Positions 1 to 7,959 of a stretch of 64,000 nucleotides of DNA are shown in pieces. The notes under the pieces are model-generated. The model was not told the DNA's origin, searched no databases, and saw only the letters and a list, made by a program, of their open reading frames with translations. The stretch is from HGM04593 sp045636125 (GTDB taxonomy: Bacteria; Bacteroidota; Bacteroidia; Bacteroidales; Bacteroidaceae), in the NCBI GenBank assembly GCA_045636125.1, contig JAZTWX010000026.1:1-64000 (forward strand), read 5' to 3'. A program made the position numbers and the translations under genes. How positions within the stretch are numbered: position 1 is the stretch's first letter; each line of letters opens with the position of its first letter.

Positions 1-688
1 CAATATTCATATTGGTGTTATACTTGCATATTGCCCAAGCAATATTGGTGAGACCCACAAGCATCGCATCGTTCTTTACAATCTCACACAAAAGCGGAGG
101 AAAATCGGCAGGGATGTCAAATGCACCACTTGCAATGTCTGCAGCTACCTGTTCCATAACCTCCATGTTACGTTCAATATAAAGCTGCACACTGTCCTTA
201 TTCCCATTCACAGTATAAGGGTATGGATTGCTCAAATCACCATAAGGACTTTTCCCGTAACGTTTATTTTCTTCCAAAAGAGAACGTTCGCCCAGTATGC
301 TGTTCATACTGCTGTTTGGCACATATTTTACTCCCGAGGGAGCAAACAGCACCTCTATTGTATCGCCTGGAAAAAGGAATGGACCTATTTGTGTTACACC
401 CGCATCTACCAAACACATCTGCCCATGCGGAACATGCACCGTATCGCAGAATGTGCCATCGGCGTTGACCTCAACAAGCTGGTTATCCTCTTCCATTGTA
501 AAATAGTTGCGCACCATGGCAAGTATCTGTTTTGGAAGCGAATCCTGCGGGTAGCCCTTGAAACACCCCTTCAATACGACATTTCCACTATGAAATATAC
601 CCTCGTCTAAAGCTACAGAAGTGTTCTCCTGTGCAAAGCCACATAGGGTGGCAAATGCGACGACAAGGGTTAAGAATAGTTTTTTCAT
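1..688 (-). CDS. Secreted protein, TlpA/thioredoxin-family-like N-terminal region (partial)
   Basis: The gene runs off the left edge, so about 229 codons are visible and the C-terminus is missing. It starts at ATG 688 with a signal peptide (MKKLFLTLVVAFATLCGFAQ) ending in an Ala-Gln cleavage site. The mature part has short beta-rich stretches (GNVVLKGCFKGY, VNADGTFCDTVHVP, FLFPGDTIEVLFAP) that look like the leading domain of Bacteroidales extracytoplasmic TlpA-type thiol-disulfide oxidoreductases. The expected CxxC thioredoxin domain would lie outside the window, so the family call is an inference from pattern only. The signal peptide is almost identical to that of the gene starting at 2348. 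It is the last of three co-directional genes (2348, 1289, 688). Confidence 0.5.
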   Translation of the reverse strand, partial: MKKLFLTLVVAFATLCGFAQENTSVALDEGIFHSGNVVLKGCFKGYPQDSLPKQILAMVRNYFTMEEDNQLVEVNADGTFCDTVHVPHGQMCLVDAGVTQIGPFLFPGDTIEVLFAPSGVKYVPNSSMNSILGERSLLEENKRYGKSPYGDLSNPYPYTVNGNKDSVQLYIERNMEVMEQVAADIASGAFDIPADFPPLLCEIVKNDAMLVGLTNIAWAICKYNTNMNI

Positions 689-728
689 ATCTTTTATTCA
701 AATTATATTAGATTGTGTCAGCGGCAAT

Positions 729-1289
729 TTAACCATAGAGAAAAGCATGGCGCTTTATTAGCATAAAGTTGGCTACAATCAGCAGGCAGAAAGCAATTGT
801 AGTACCTATAGTCCAAGCTATCTTCTTTTTTCTACCCTCCTTTTCAAAAATTGCAAAATATTTCAAATAGCGGTCTTTCTTCCAATATACCAAATAACCT
901 ATAATCCCCGAAGGAAGAATTCCCAAACCAACAACAAGAATAAAGTGTCTTCCTACAATTGGGCCATAGCAAATCAACCAAACATTAATCACCAAATAAA
1001 TAGGTAAAGCAAACAACAGCAATGCAAGACTGGTCAAATAGTATAGTGTAAATCCCGTTGAAGGACCGTCTATGGTCTTATACAAAATACCTTTCTCACA
1101 ATCCTTATATTCTTTGAATGTGTTAATTCCGTATTTCTCTTTCAATCGCCTCTTCCAGAAAGGCAAGCAATACAACGGGCGCTGCACCAATAATTCAACT
1201 GCTGCATATATAGGTAATCCGGAGAAATACATCAGATTGTACAATGAGTACAATAACCTGTTCAAGAATTTGTCTATATTGTCTTTCAT
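729..1289 (-). CDS. Hypothetical polytopic membrane protein (186 aa)
   Basis: I do not recognise this family. The 186-residue protein has an N-terminal amphipathic or hydrophobic stretch near residues 15-35, then three clear hydrophobic segments around residues 80-105, 112-133 and 155-175, separated by short basic loops (WKKDRYLKY, EKEGRKKK). This suggests a small inner-membrane protein with positively charged cytoplasmic loops. It lies between two secreted proteins with matching signal peptides, 46 bp after one and 40 bp before the other on the same strand, so co-transcription is likely. No catalytic motif is visible. Confidence 0.6.
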   Translation of the reverse strand: MKDNIDKFLNRLLYSLYNLMYFSGLPIYAAVELLVQRPLYCLPFWKRRLKEKYGINTFKEYKDCEKGILYKTIDGPSTGFTLYYLTSLALLLFALPIYLVINVWLICYGPIVGRHFILVVGLGILPSGIIGYLVYWKKDRYLKYFAIFEKEGRKKKIAWTIGTTIAFCLLIVANFMLIKRHAFLYG

Positions 1290-1334
1290 TTCTATTCTTT
1301 CTTCAATAGAAGCAATAACCTTTTTTCAAAGATT

Positions 1335-2348
1335 TCACTCCGGATTAGCACAAGTTGGTAGATTCTCGAGTTTGAAAACTATCGGCATTACAACCCTACT
1401 GTCAACTTTTATATATGCGTCCTCTGCTTCGCTGAACTGTGTAGCCGGAATCCATTGGGGCATATCATCGTCATTTATCAGACGAAGTGCTTCTTGGTCG
1501 AGTAATGTATTACCGCTGCTTTTTAAAAGTTCCACATCGTCTATTGAACCATCTTTTTTTACAAGAAAACGCACAAAAGCCCTCCCCTCAATCTTATTCT
1601 CCACACATTCTACAGGATATTGCATATTGCCTTTTTCCCACTCCGTTAAAGCCTTGGGACCACTAGGGAATTCAGCTGGAGTTTCCAACACAGGAAACAG
1701 ATATTGTCTAAACTCCATCCGATTTGCAACTAATTTGCCACTCTTGAATGTTAGCCTGCGTAAACGTTTTAGTCCCCATCCTATTTGTGCAATCTTAAAA
1801 TCCTCGTAAGATTCAAAATCACTGGTAAGAAATGGTTGCATTATGTATAGTGAGCCACTGAACCAAGAAGCAAACATTCTGTTGTCAGAGTCGAATTTGA
1901 CACCTGTAAAACTTTCCATCTTTGCTTTGACCCCTTCGTATGTATAAGGAGTATATTCTTCCTTGTCGAGTTTACTTACCATGTATTTTCTTATCTTGGT
2001 AAGAAAAAGAGAATCACCTGTTAGCTCCCACACACAGTCATATCTTCCACGGTATGAATAATTACCGAGTGAGGTCTCTTCTATTATAGGCCATTCGGGA
2101 TATATATCCAAGAACTCTTTTTTATTTATATATGCAAGCGGCGACCTGTCCATGTAATACAAAGTATTATTCCAATAGAACTCGGCAGGTGGGAAATACA
2201 TACAGCTTGTTATTGAAGAGACTCTTTTGTCAAGGTCCCACGTTGCAACAATAGAATCTTTTCGCTCAAACTGCGTAGCACTATCCTCCTGTGCAAAGCC
2301 ACACAGGGTTGCAAATGCAACGAATAGGGTTAAAAATAGTTTCTTCAT
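1335..2348 (-). CDS. Periplasmic protein with C-terminal TonB domain
   Basis: The 337-residue protein starts at ATG 2348; an in-frame upstream start at 2387 would add 13 polar residues in front of a perfect signal peptide (MKKLFLTLFVAFATLCGFAQ) and is rejected. The last 110 residues match a TonB C-terminal fold: a Tyr-Pro start (MQYPVECVENKIEG), the strand AFVRFLVKKDGSID, the segment VELLKSSGNTLLDQEALRLI and a closing WIPATQ. Such domains usually contact TonB-dependent receptors, but here there is no transmembrane anchor, so the protein is probably a secreted TonB_C-like protein rather than TonB itself. The N-terminal 220 residues are unrecognised. It heads a three-gene group running to the window edge. 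Confidence 0.7.
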   Translation of the reverse strand: MKKLFLTLFVAFATLCGFAQEDSATQFERKDSIVATWDLDKRVSSITSCMYFPPAEFYWNNTLYYMDRSPLAYINKKEFLDIYPEWPIIEETSLGNYSYRGRYDCVWELTGDSLFLTKIRKYMVSKLDKEEYTPYTYEGVKAKMESFTGVKFDSDNRMFASWFSGSLYIMQPFLTSDFESYEDFKIAQIGWGLKRLRRLTFKSGKLVANRMEFRQYLFPVLETPAEFPSGPKALTEWEKGNMQYPVECVENKIEGRAFVRFLVKKDGSIDDVELLKSSGNTLLDQEALRLINDDDMPQWIPATQFSEAEDAYIKVDSRVVMPIVFKLENLPTCANPE

Positions 2349-2584
2349 ATTATTCGGTTTGTTTTGAATCTCTTTATTTTTTTGCAATTATAATAATATC
2401 GGCTAACAGTTTTACCCCCCCTGTTAATAAATGTTAATATAACATATAAAGCGAATGTTTATACCTATAAGACGGACAAACCGCCTGTTTGTTACAAGGG
2501 TACATTGATTTCTCATTCTTTCATCTCGGAAGAAAGCTTCAACGCAAATGAAAACAGAATTTCACCCACGGCAAAACATTCTAT

Positions 2585-2650
2585 CTAAAAACAGTTCTTT
2601 AGACGTCTAAAAAGTTGATTTTAGATGGCTAAAAATGCGATTTTGCCTCT
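2585..2650 (+). repeat. Three tandem 22-bp direct repeats upstream of the wHTH regulator
   Basis: The heptamer CTAAAAA occurs at 2585, 2607 and 2629, exactly 22 bp apart. Each is followed by a T-rich block (TTCTTT, GATTTT, GATTTT), and the first two units then continue with AGA(C/T)G. The third unit ends five bases before a possible -33 box at 2655. The exact two-turn spacing and the position next to a DNA-binding regulator gene suggest an operator. The remaining intergenic DNA between 2349 and 2584 shows no gene. Confidence 0.65.
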
Positions 2651-2654
2651 ATTC

Positions 2655-2687
2655 CTTGCCCGATAGTGACTAAAAAGAGTATTTTTG
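2655..2687 (+). promoter_or_regulatory. Bacteroidales-type promoter of the wHTH regulator
   Basis: CTTG (2655-2658) and TATTTTTG (2680-2687, an exact TAnnTTTG -7 element) are separated by 21 bp. Transcription would begin near 2693, which favours ATG 2708 as the translation start over GTG 2666. Confidence 0.6.
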
Positions 2688-2707
2688 CGGACATAAATTT
2701 TTCAGGA

Positions 2708-3775
2708 ATGAACAGATACATCTACATCATTATCTCCGTTGCGTTGTTTGCGTTATCTTACCTTTTCAACTACAACGACCACCGCGACGAACTGCACGGC
2801 ACAATAAACCGCGAGTTCAAACAGGAAGCACGCACGTGGTGTGACAGTATAATGATTATAAAAAATGAATTCTATAGCGATAATGGTACTTGTTCCGATG
2901 ATTTCCCTAAAAACAAGAACCTGTATATTGAAATGGAAGAAGGAGAAGTTGTCATTTCCCCTAAATTCTATAACCCTGACAGTTATTTAAAATATGACCA
3001 CGATATTACTGAAACCGGTTTCCTTGTGAGCAATAAACAGCAGTTTGACTACTACTTCTCCGTAACCGACTCGCTGTTCAAGAATATGGTAACAAGGTTA
3101 GGAATAAATGCCGATGTTGCAACAACAGTTTATGCCAAGAACCTCTTCGATATGTTCATTTCCGAGGATAGTATGAATGTAAATGCTCCCTATGTGCATA
3201 CATTCCAGGAAAGAGAGGTTGAGGGCTTTACAACGGACAGCGTATCATTAGGTATATGCGGACAGGGCAAGATAATAGGTACTGTTGATATTCCTGCAAG
3301 TGAGATTATAAAAGGAATGGAACCGTTGGCAAAATGGCAGTTCGTCGCCTTGGCACTCATCGCCCTGCTGTACCTGCCTGCAATATATGTACCCAAGAGA
3401 CTGCGTTATATGCAGAATGTAAAGTTCATCGGCAACACCTGCATAGATTTCAACACAAATACTGTTTACTATTGGAACGGTGGCAAGCTGTCACTTACCG
3501 ACAAGAGAGCCGAGGTGCTGAAGGTATTTGTTGACTCTGCACCCGAATACAGACTGCTTAAAGAGGATATATGCCGCAGGATATGGAACCGCGACGGCAA
3601 GGATGCCCAGGCGTTGTATAATGTTGCAATGAGTGAACTGCGTAGCTACCTCATTGCCGAGGATGATTCCCTTGAGCTAAAGACACTCACCAACGAAGGA
3701 GTGGTACTTATTGTTGATATCAAACGCAAACGCAAATTCCCGTTGTTGCATTTTATAGGAAGGATAAAAGGGTAG
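2708..3775 (+). CDS. Membrane-anchored winged-helix transcriptional regulator
   Basis: The protein is 355 residues from ATG 2708. An upstream GTG at 2666 lies before the predicted promoter -7 box and is rejected. Residues 1-18 form one membrane helix (YIYIIISVALFALSYLF), residues about 20-200 would face the periplasm, and a second helix lies near residue 215 (FVALALIALLYLPAIYV). The C-terminal 130 residues resemble an OmpR/ToxR-type winged helix: a short beta hairpin (FNTNTVYYWNGGKLSLTDKR), helices (AEVLKVFVDSAP, LLKEDICRRIW), a recognition-helix region (ALYNVAMSELRSYL) and a wing (LKTLTNEGVVLIV). The order, sensor first and DNA-binding domain last, is the reverse of ToxR/CadC. The 22-bp repeats upstream may be its own operator. 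The signal sensed is unknown. Confidence 0.75.
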   Translation: MNRYIYIIISVALFALSYLFNYNDHRDELHGTINREFKQEARTWCDSIMIIKNEFYSDNGTCSDDFPKNKNLYIEMEEGEVVISPKFYNPDSYLKYDHDITETGFLVSNKQQFDYYFSVTDSLFKNMVTRLGINADVATTVYAKNLFDMFISEDSMNVNAPYVHTFQEREVEGFTTDSVSLGICGQGKIIGTVDIPASEIIKGMEPLAKWQFVALALIALLYLPAIYVPKRLRYMQNVKFIGNTCIDFNTNTVYYWNGGKLSLTDKRAEVLKVFVDSAPEYRLLKEDICRRIWNRDGKDAQALYNVAMSELRSYLIAEDDSLELKTLTNEGVVLIVDIKRKRKFPLLHFIGRIKG

Positions 3776-3811
3776 AGGCAAGCAGGGTACTTTATAATCT
3801 GTAGCAAACAA

Positions 3812-3850
3812 ATTATCTGCATCATTCGGCAATGAAATGATACAGATAAT
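3812..3850. terminator. Inverted repeat between convergent genes
   Basis: Arms ATTATCTG-c-ATCATT and AATGAT-a-CAGATAAT flank an eight-base loop, with one C/A mismatch. It sits between the stop of the regulator (3775) and the end of the convergent winged-helix fragment (3869). There is no long T-run, so termination is plausible but unproven. Confidence 0.4.
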
Positions 3851-3868
3851 AATAATACGTTCATGTGT

Positions 3869-4093
3869 TTATTTTACTTTCCAATATCCACCCTTGGCCG
3901 GGCCGATACGTTCTATGATGCCCTCGGCTTTAAGGTTGGCAAGATGTTTTTCTATGGCTTTGGCTGAAATGCCAATCTTTTCGGCAAGAGCTACAGCACT
4001 CAACTTGCCATCTTCCGAGAGTAAGGCTACGACTTTATCCCTGCTTTTTGTTGGCTTCTCCCCACCTTTTGAAGTTTTCTCCCTACTTTTCAA
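3869..4093 (-). pseudogene. Isolated C-terminal winged-helix fragment
   Basis: This 74-codon reading frame has no ATG; the first usable codon is TTG 4093, with an in-frame TAG shortly upstream. Residues 20-74 form a clean winged helix (VVALLSEDGKLSAVALAEKIGISAKAIEKH, then LKAEGIIERIGPAKGGYWKVK). The ending resembles the C-terminal winged helix of Bacteroidota ATP-binding proteins with an AlbA_2/AAA_4-type domain. The missing N-terminal part and missing normal start suggest a leftover of a larger gene, although a small stand-alone regulator from TTG cannot be excluded. A TATATTTG box is present just upstream at 4096-4104. The region upstream and the N-terminal codons contain repeated GTAGGGAGAAA-like units. 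Confidence 0.5.
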
Positions 4094-4222
4094 CGCAAAT
4101 ATAATAGTTTCTCCCTACATTTAGCCTTTTTATCCCCACTTCTTTTTAGAGTTTCCATTACTTTATTGGCTATTTCGAGTTTTTTTGAGTTTGCAAGATC
4201 TGTATGCAGTATGTGCTGATTC

Positions 4223-4243
4223 AACCGCAATATTATTGCGGTT
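4223..4243. terminator. Short hairpin downstream of the flavodiiron gene
   Basis: AACCGCAAT (4223-4231) pairs with ATTGCGGTT (4235-4243). It lies seven bases beyond the flavodiiron stop codon. The T-run follows on the plus strand, so its value as a terminator for the minus-strand gene is uncertain. Confidence 0.35.
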
Positions 4244-4249
4244 TTTACC

Positions 4250-5416
4250 TTACTTTTTCAACAACTCGCAGGCCATCTGCTGCATTGCTGCAAAGTCGTT
4301 ATCTTTCATTCGCGAGCGTATGGTCACCACCGGCTCCACAATTTCAATGTTCTTCATTTCACCGAGCATTGAGCGCATTACACGCCCCGCTGTGGGAGCC
4401 CACGAGCCGTTTTCGAGCAACGCCACACGGCGACGCTGGAAATTCTTGCTCTTCAGGTGGTGCAGGAAATTTTCCATTGGAGGGAAGAGGCCGGCATCGT
4501 AAGAGGCGGCGCAAAGAGCAAGGTGGCTGTAACGAAACGCATCCTCGAGTGCCTCGGCAAGGTCGCAACGCGAAAGGTCGGTAACCGTCACTTTGGGCGC
4601 GCCGGCAGCAGTGAGCATTTCGGCAAGCTTTTGGGCTGCGGCGGCAGTGCCTCCGTGAATGGATGCGTAGGCCACAAAAACGCCCTCTGTTTCGGGCTCA
4701 TACTTGCTCCACGTGTCGTAGAGCCCAATGTAATATCCAAGATTATCGGTGAGCACAGGGCCGTGCAACGGGCATATTATATCAACGGGCAGCGTTGCCA
4801 CCTTTTTCAAGAGTGTCTGCACCTGCGCACCATACTTTCCACAAATGTTGAAATAGTAGCGGCGAGCCTCGCAAGCCCACTCCTCTGTTGCCGAAAGGGC
4901 ACCGAATTTTCCGAAAGCATCGGCCGAGAAGAGAACCTTGTCTGTTGCATCGTAGGTTACCATCACCTCGGGCCAGTGCACCATAGGGGCGTGCAGGAAC
5001 TGCAGCGTGTGACGGCCGAGGGAGAGCGTGTCGCCCTCCTTCACAGCTATTGAGCGGGCCGCAAAGTCAACGCCCTCGAAGAACTGCGGCATCATCTGCA
5101 CAGCCTTGGGGGTTGCCACAAGGCGCAACGACGGGTATTTCACCATAAGCTCGGCTACGAGCGAGGCGTGGTCGGGCTCGGCGTGGTGCATTATAAGGTA
5201 CGACGGTGTGCGGCCACCGAGGGCTGCATCGAGGTTTTTCCACCAGTCGGCAGCCTTGCGGGCATCGACCGTGTCGAGGATTGCCACCTGCTCGTCGTCA
5301 ATAATATAGGAATTGTATGAAATGCCGTTGGGGATTATATACTGGCTCTCGAAGAGGTCGAGCGTAAGATCGTCGACCCCGATGTATTTGATTGATTCTG
5401 TTATTTTCGCGTTCAT
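4250..5416 (-). CDS. FprA-type flavodiiron protein
   Basis: The 388-residue length matches class A flavodiiron proteins, which reduce O2 or NO to protect anaerobes. The N-terminal metallo-beta-lactamase-like half carries the diiron signature H78-x-E80-x-D82-H83 (HHAEPDH), a further ligand region near HAPMVHWPEVM and an Asp in FSADAFG. A flavodoxin-like half follows from about residue 245 (VFVAYASIHGGTAAAAQKLAEML, then LALCAASYDAGLFPPMENFLHHL). No rubredoxin or NADH-binding extension is present, so an external rubredoxin or ferredoxin must supply electrons. The gene begins 10 bp after the GH123-like gene and may be transcribed with it, though the functions do not obviously connect. Confidence 0.9.
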   Translation of the reverse strand: MNAKITESIKYIGVDDLTLDLFESQYIIPNGISYNSYIIDDEQVAILDTVDARKAADWWKNLDAALGGRTPSYLIMHHAEPDHASLVAELMVKYPSLRLVATPKAVQMMPQFFEGVDFAARSIAVKEGDTLSLGRHTLQFLHAPMVHWPEVMVTYDATDKVLFSADAFGKFGALSATEEWACEARRYYFNICGKYGAQVQTLLKKVATLPVDIICPLHGPVLTDNLGYYIGLYDTWSKYEPETEGVFVAYASIHGGTAAAAQKLAEMLTAAGAPKVTVTDLSRCDLAEALEDAFRYSHLALCAASYDAGLFPPMENFLHHLKSKNFQRRRVALLENGSWAPTAGRVMRSMLGEMKNIEIVEPVVTIRSRMKDNDFAAMQQMACELLKK

Positions 5417-5426
5417 TTCTTAGGGG

Positions 5427-7091
5427 TTAAAACTGGTTTAGCGTATTACGGAAATTATTCACCATAGCAGCGCTGTGGGTTGCAATATTCTTCAACTCAA
5501 TTGTCTGCAACAGCGCTTCGAGCTTTTTAACGGTTGCGTTATCGCCCTTTGCCTGCGCCTCGGCAAGGAGAATCTTATATTTTTCGTACTGCTGGATACC
5601 CTGCACCAGGCGCTCCCAGCGCACCGAGCTCTTGCTGTGGGGGTATATCACATATGTGTCGCCGGCGGGCCAAGCGGTGAAACGCGAGTCTTTTTCGGGC
5701 TCCACGGTCCAGCTGTTGTAGGCCCAACGAAGGTAACCGTCGAGGTCTTTACGGAGCGCTTCAAGGGCTATGAATTCGGCATCGGAGGGTGCGTTGAAGG
5801 TGAAGAGGTTGGGGTATTCGGCCGAGCAACAAGTGTAGTAGGTCGACACCTTGCCCTCGCTACGGCGGCGCGCAAGTAATTGGGGAGTGTATGCACCATA
5901 AGCGAAAATATCGAGGCAGTAGTCGTGAATGTCGGCCTCAATTTCGGGATGATAATTGCCCGCCATTGAGATTTTCATCCCGGGAGCATATTTCTTTATT
6001 ACGCCTATAGCTGCCTGCATCTGCGCCAGGCTGCGCTCGTCCATCGATATGAAAGTCTTTTCGAACCAGCCTTTCTCCTTGAGATGCTGCGAGAAGGCCT
6101 GCAACATCCCGCCCCAGAACTCCTCGTAGGCCTGCTCACCGGGAGCACACTGAACGAACTTGTGGCTGTGGGTGGCCTGGTCGTAGTAACGGAAGGAGAG
6201 CTTCCAGGGAATCATTGAAAAACAGGTTATCTCCTTGTCTATGCCGCAAGACATCATAAAAGATACCCAACGGTCGAAGATGGTAAAGTCGTAGTACCAG
6301 CTGCCGTCGGCCTTGCGCATCCACGTTACCATACTGCCAAAGGGGTCGTATGTCTGGCCGTCCCACGGGCGGTCGATGAGGGTGGCTGTGATGGCCTTTT
6401 GCCCCGCCGAAGCGAGCTTTTCCATATAGGGGCGGAGCTTTTCAAAATGCTCCTGCGACCATAGCTCAACGTTATGCACGCGAGCAACGGCATAAGGGTT
6501 CTGCCAGAGGTCGAGGTGGAATTTCCACTCTTTGGGCGCGGGGAGAGTGCGCGAGAGCACTTTCACCGTGTATTTGCGCACAATTGTCTTGCCGTCGCAG
6601 GCAATTTTAACGCTACTCTTGTAAGTGCCGGGGGCAGCTGTTGCGGGAACGTTCACTGTGAGCCACAAGCCACGCACACAGCCGGCCTGCAAACGTGCTG
6701 CAGAGTCGCCGTGGGCTACAATGCGGTCGGCCGAAAGGTTCTCACCATAAGCATCAACTGCGTGACGGCCGCAATTGCAGAAGCGGTCGGTTATAACAGG
6801 CTCCACAAGGCCGCCTGTAATGTTTGAAGCAGCAATCTTATTGCTGCCGCATACAAGGTCGCCAAAAGTGTAATTTATCTCCTTTTCACCGCCGTTGTTT
6901 GCAATGAGAAGTTGGAAATTCACTCTTTCGCCCCTCCACGCAACGGTACTGTTCACCGACGCGCCCTTTTCGGCCTGCGCGCCTGTAGCGGGGTAACGGG
7001 TGTCGGGGTTGCCCCACGATGCAGTTATCTGTGCCGAAAGGGGCAACGCAAGCATTGCCGCCAAGATTATGGCAAGAAGGTTCTTGTGCAT
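5427..7091 (-). CDS. GH123-like glycoside hydrolase (DUF4091), secreted
   Basis: The 554-residue protein has an N-terminal signal peptide (MHKNLLAIILAAMLALPLSAQ) and a beta-sandwich region to about residue 180. A TIM-barrel domain follows (FHLDLWQNPYAVARV, LIDRPWDGQTYDPFGSMV). An adjacent Asp-Glu pair at residues 351-352 (FISMDERS) matches the catalytic pair of GH123 beta-N-acetylgalactosaminidases, which work by substrate-assisted catalysis. The C-terminal part (GYLRWAYNSW, SSVRWERLVQGIQQYEKYKIL) is typical of DUF4091. The likely substrate is GalNAc-containing glycan such as host mucin or glycolipid, by family only. It follows the calycin-like lipoprotein and the TonB-dependent receptor on the same strand with 14-bp and 20-bp gaps, suggesting one glycan- or nutrient-acquisition operon. 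Confidence 0.8.
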   Translation of the reverse strand: MHKNLLAIILAAMLALPLSAQITASWGNPDTRYPATGAQAEKGASVNSTVAWRGERVNFQLLIANNGGEKEINYTFGDLVCGSNKIAASNITGGLVEPVITDRFCNCGRHAVDAYGENLSADRIVAHGDSAARLQAGCVRGLWLTVNVPATAAPGTYKSSVKIACDGKTIVRKYTVKVLSRTLPAPKEWKFHLDLWQNPYAVARVHNVELWSQEHFEKLRPYMEKLASAGQKAITATLIDRPWDGQTYDPFGSMVTWMRKADGSWYYDFTIFDRWVSFMMSCGIDKEITCFSMIPWKLSFRYYDQATHSHKFVQCAPGEQAYEEFWGGMLQAFSQHLKEKGWFEKTFISMDERSLAQMQAAIGVIKKYAPGMKISMAGNYHPEIEADIHDYCLDIFAYGAYTPQLLARRRSEGKVSTYYTCCSAEYPNLFTFNAPSDAEFIALEALRKDLDGYLRWAYNSWTVEPEKDSRFTAWPAGDTYVIYPHSKSSVRWERLVQGIQQYEKYKILLAEAQAKGDNATVKKLEALLQTIELKNIATHSAAMVNNFRNTLNQF

Positions 7092-7105
7092 AGTTCCTGT
7101 ATTAG

Positions 7106-7939
7106 TTATTCTACAATTTTTGTGTTTGTTATTATGCCTGTGTAAGCGCCGCCGGCGCCTGTTGCATCGTAACGCAAATTACCCATTGAGAAGTTGAAGA
7201 GCAGATACATCTTCTCCCCAACAACATTGCACTGCACGTTGTTCATTGCAAAACCGGGGTTGGGAGCCCACTCGCTGCCCATCATTGAAATTTCGGGTAT
7301 TATCTGCTGCGCGCTGTAGCTACCGGGCTCTTTAGCGGGGATATCGGCCAACTTAATATTCATTGCGGGCATTCCATCTGCAAACTTCACATTCTGCAAG
7401 GTTACGGTTACAGCCTCGCTGCTCCCCTCAACAGTCGACTGCACGCCGTTGAAGGTGGAAACAACAACCGCGGGAACGTCGGTGGGTTCTTTGCCGCCGG
7501 GAGAGGTTACGGCTGTGGTGCCGGTGTAGGCCGCGTCGCCGCTTGCCACGCCGCTGAATTCTATTTTGCCGAGTTCCAATGCACAACGGAACTGCAACGC
7601 CTCCTCGGAAATTTCACCCGAAAAATTGCTTATCGTATATTTCTCCACGGGCATCCACGCTGCGCCCATCTTTATGCAGGGAACAATTTCGGTTGCGAGC
7701 AGCTGCTCACCGCCGTTTGTGGGTACAAAGGGGACCGCGGGCAGGAGAATATCGAACGCGGGCATTGAGGGGGCAAACTGTGCCTCGCACATAAGAATGG
7801 AGATTGTGGCATCGCTGTTGCGCTCAACGGTGCAGACGCGGTTCTTTAACTTGAATACATTGTCGGGAGTTTTTTCGTCGTCGCTTGAGCAGGCGAAAAA
7901 GAGTACCGCAAAGAGCGGGAGAAGAAGGAGTTTTTTCAT
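7106..7939 (-). CDS. Lipoprotein with two tandem calycin-like domains
   Basis: The 277-residue precursor has a lipoprotein signal (MKKLLLLPLFAVLFFACSSDDE) with lipidated Cys17. The mature part is two related beta-rich modules, roughly residues 25-140 and 160-277. Each contains a Met-Pro motif (APSMPAFDILLP and ADGMPAMNIKLA), an 'E(I/V)xxEI' segment ahead of a tryptophan (AAWMPVEKY, SEWAPNPGF) and an ending AYTGT or AYTGI. This pattern matches Bacteroidales calycin-like domains, which adopt a lipocalin-like barrel. It sits between a TonB-dependent receptor and a GH123-like enzyme and is probably their surface or periplasmic partner. The ligand is unknown. Confidence 0.7.
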   Translation of the reverse strand: MKKLLLLPLFAVLFFACSSDDEKTPDNVFKLKNRVCTVERNSDATISILMCEAQFAPSMPAFDILLPAVPFVPTNGGEQLLATEIVPCIKMGAAWMPVEKYTISNFSGEISEEALQFRCALELGKIEFSGVASGDAAYTGTTAVTSPGGKEPTDVPAVVVSTFNGVQSTVEGSSEAVTVTLQNVKFADGMPAMNIKLADIPAKEPGSYSAQQIIPEISMMGSEWAPNPGFAMNNVQCNVVGEKMYLLFNFSMGNLRYDATGAGGAYTGIITNTKIVE

Positions 7940-7959
7940 ATTCTAGGATTTTTATTGTT

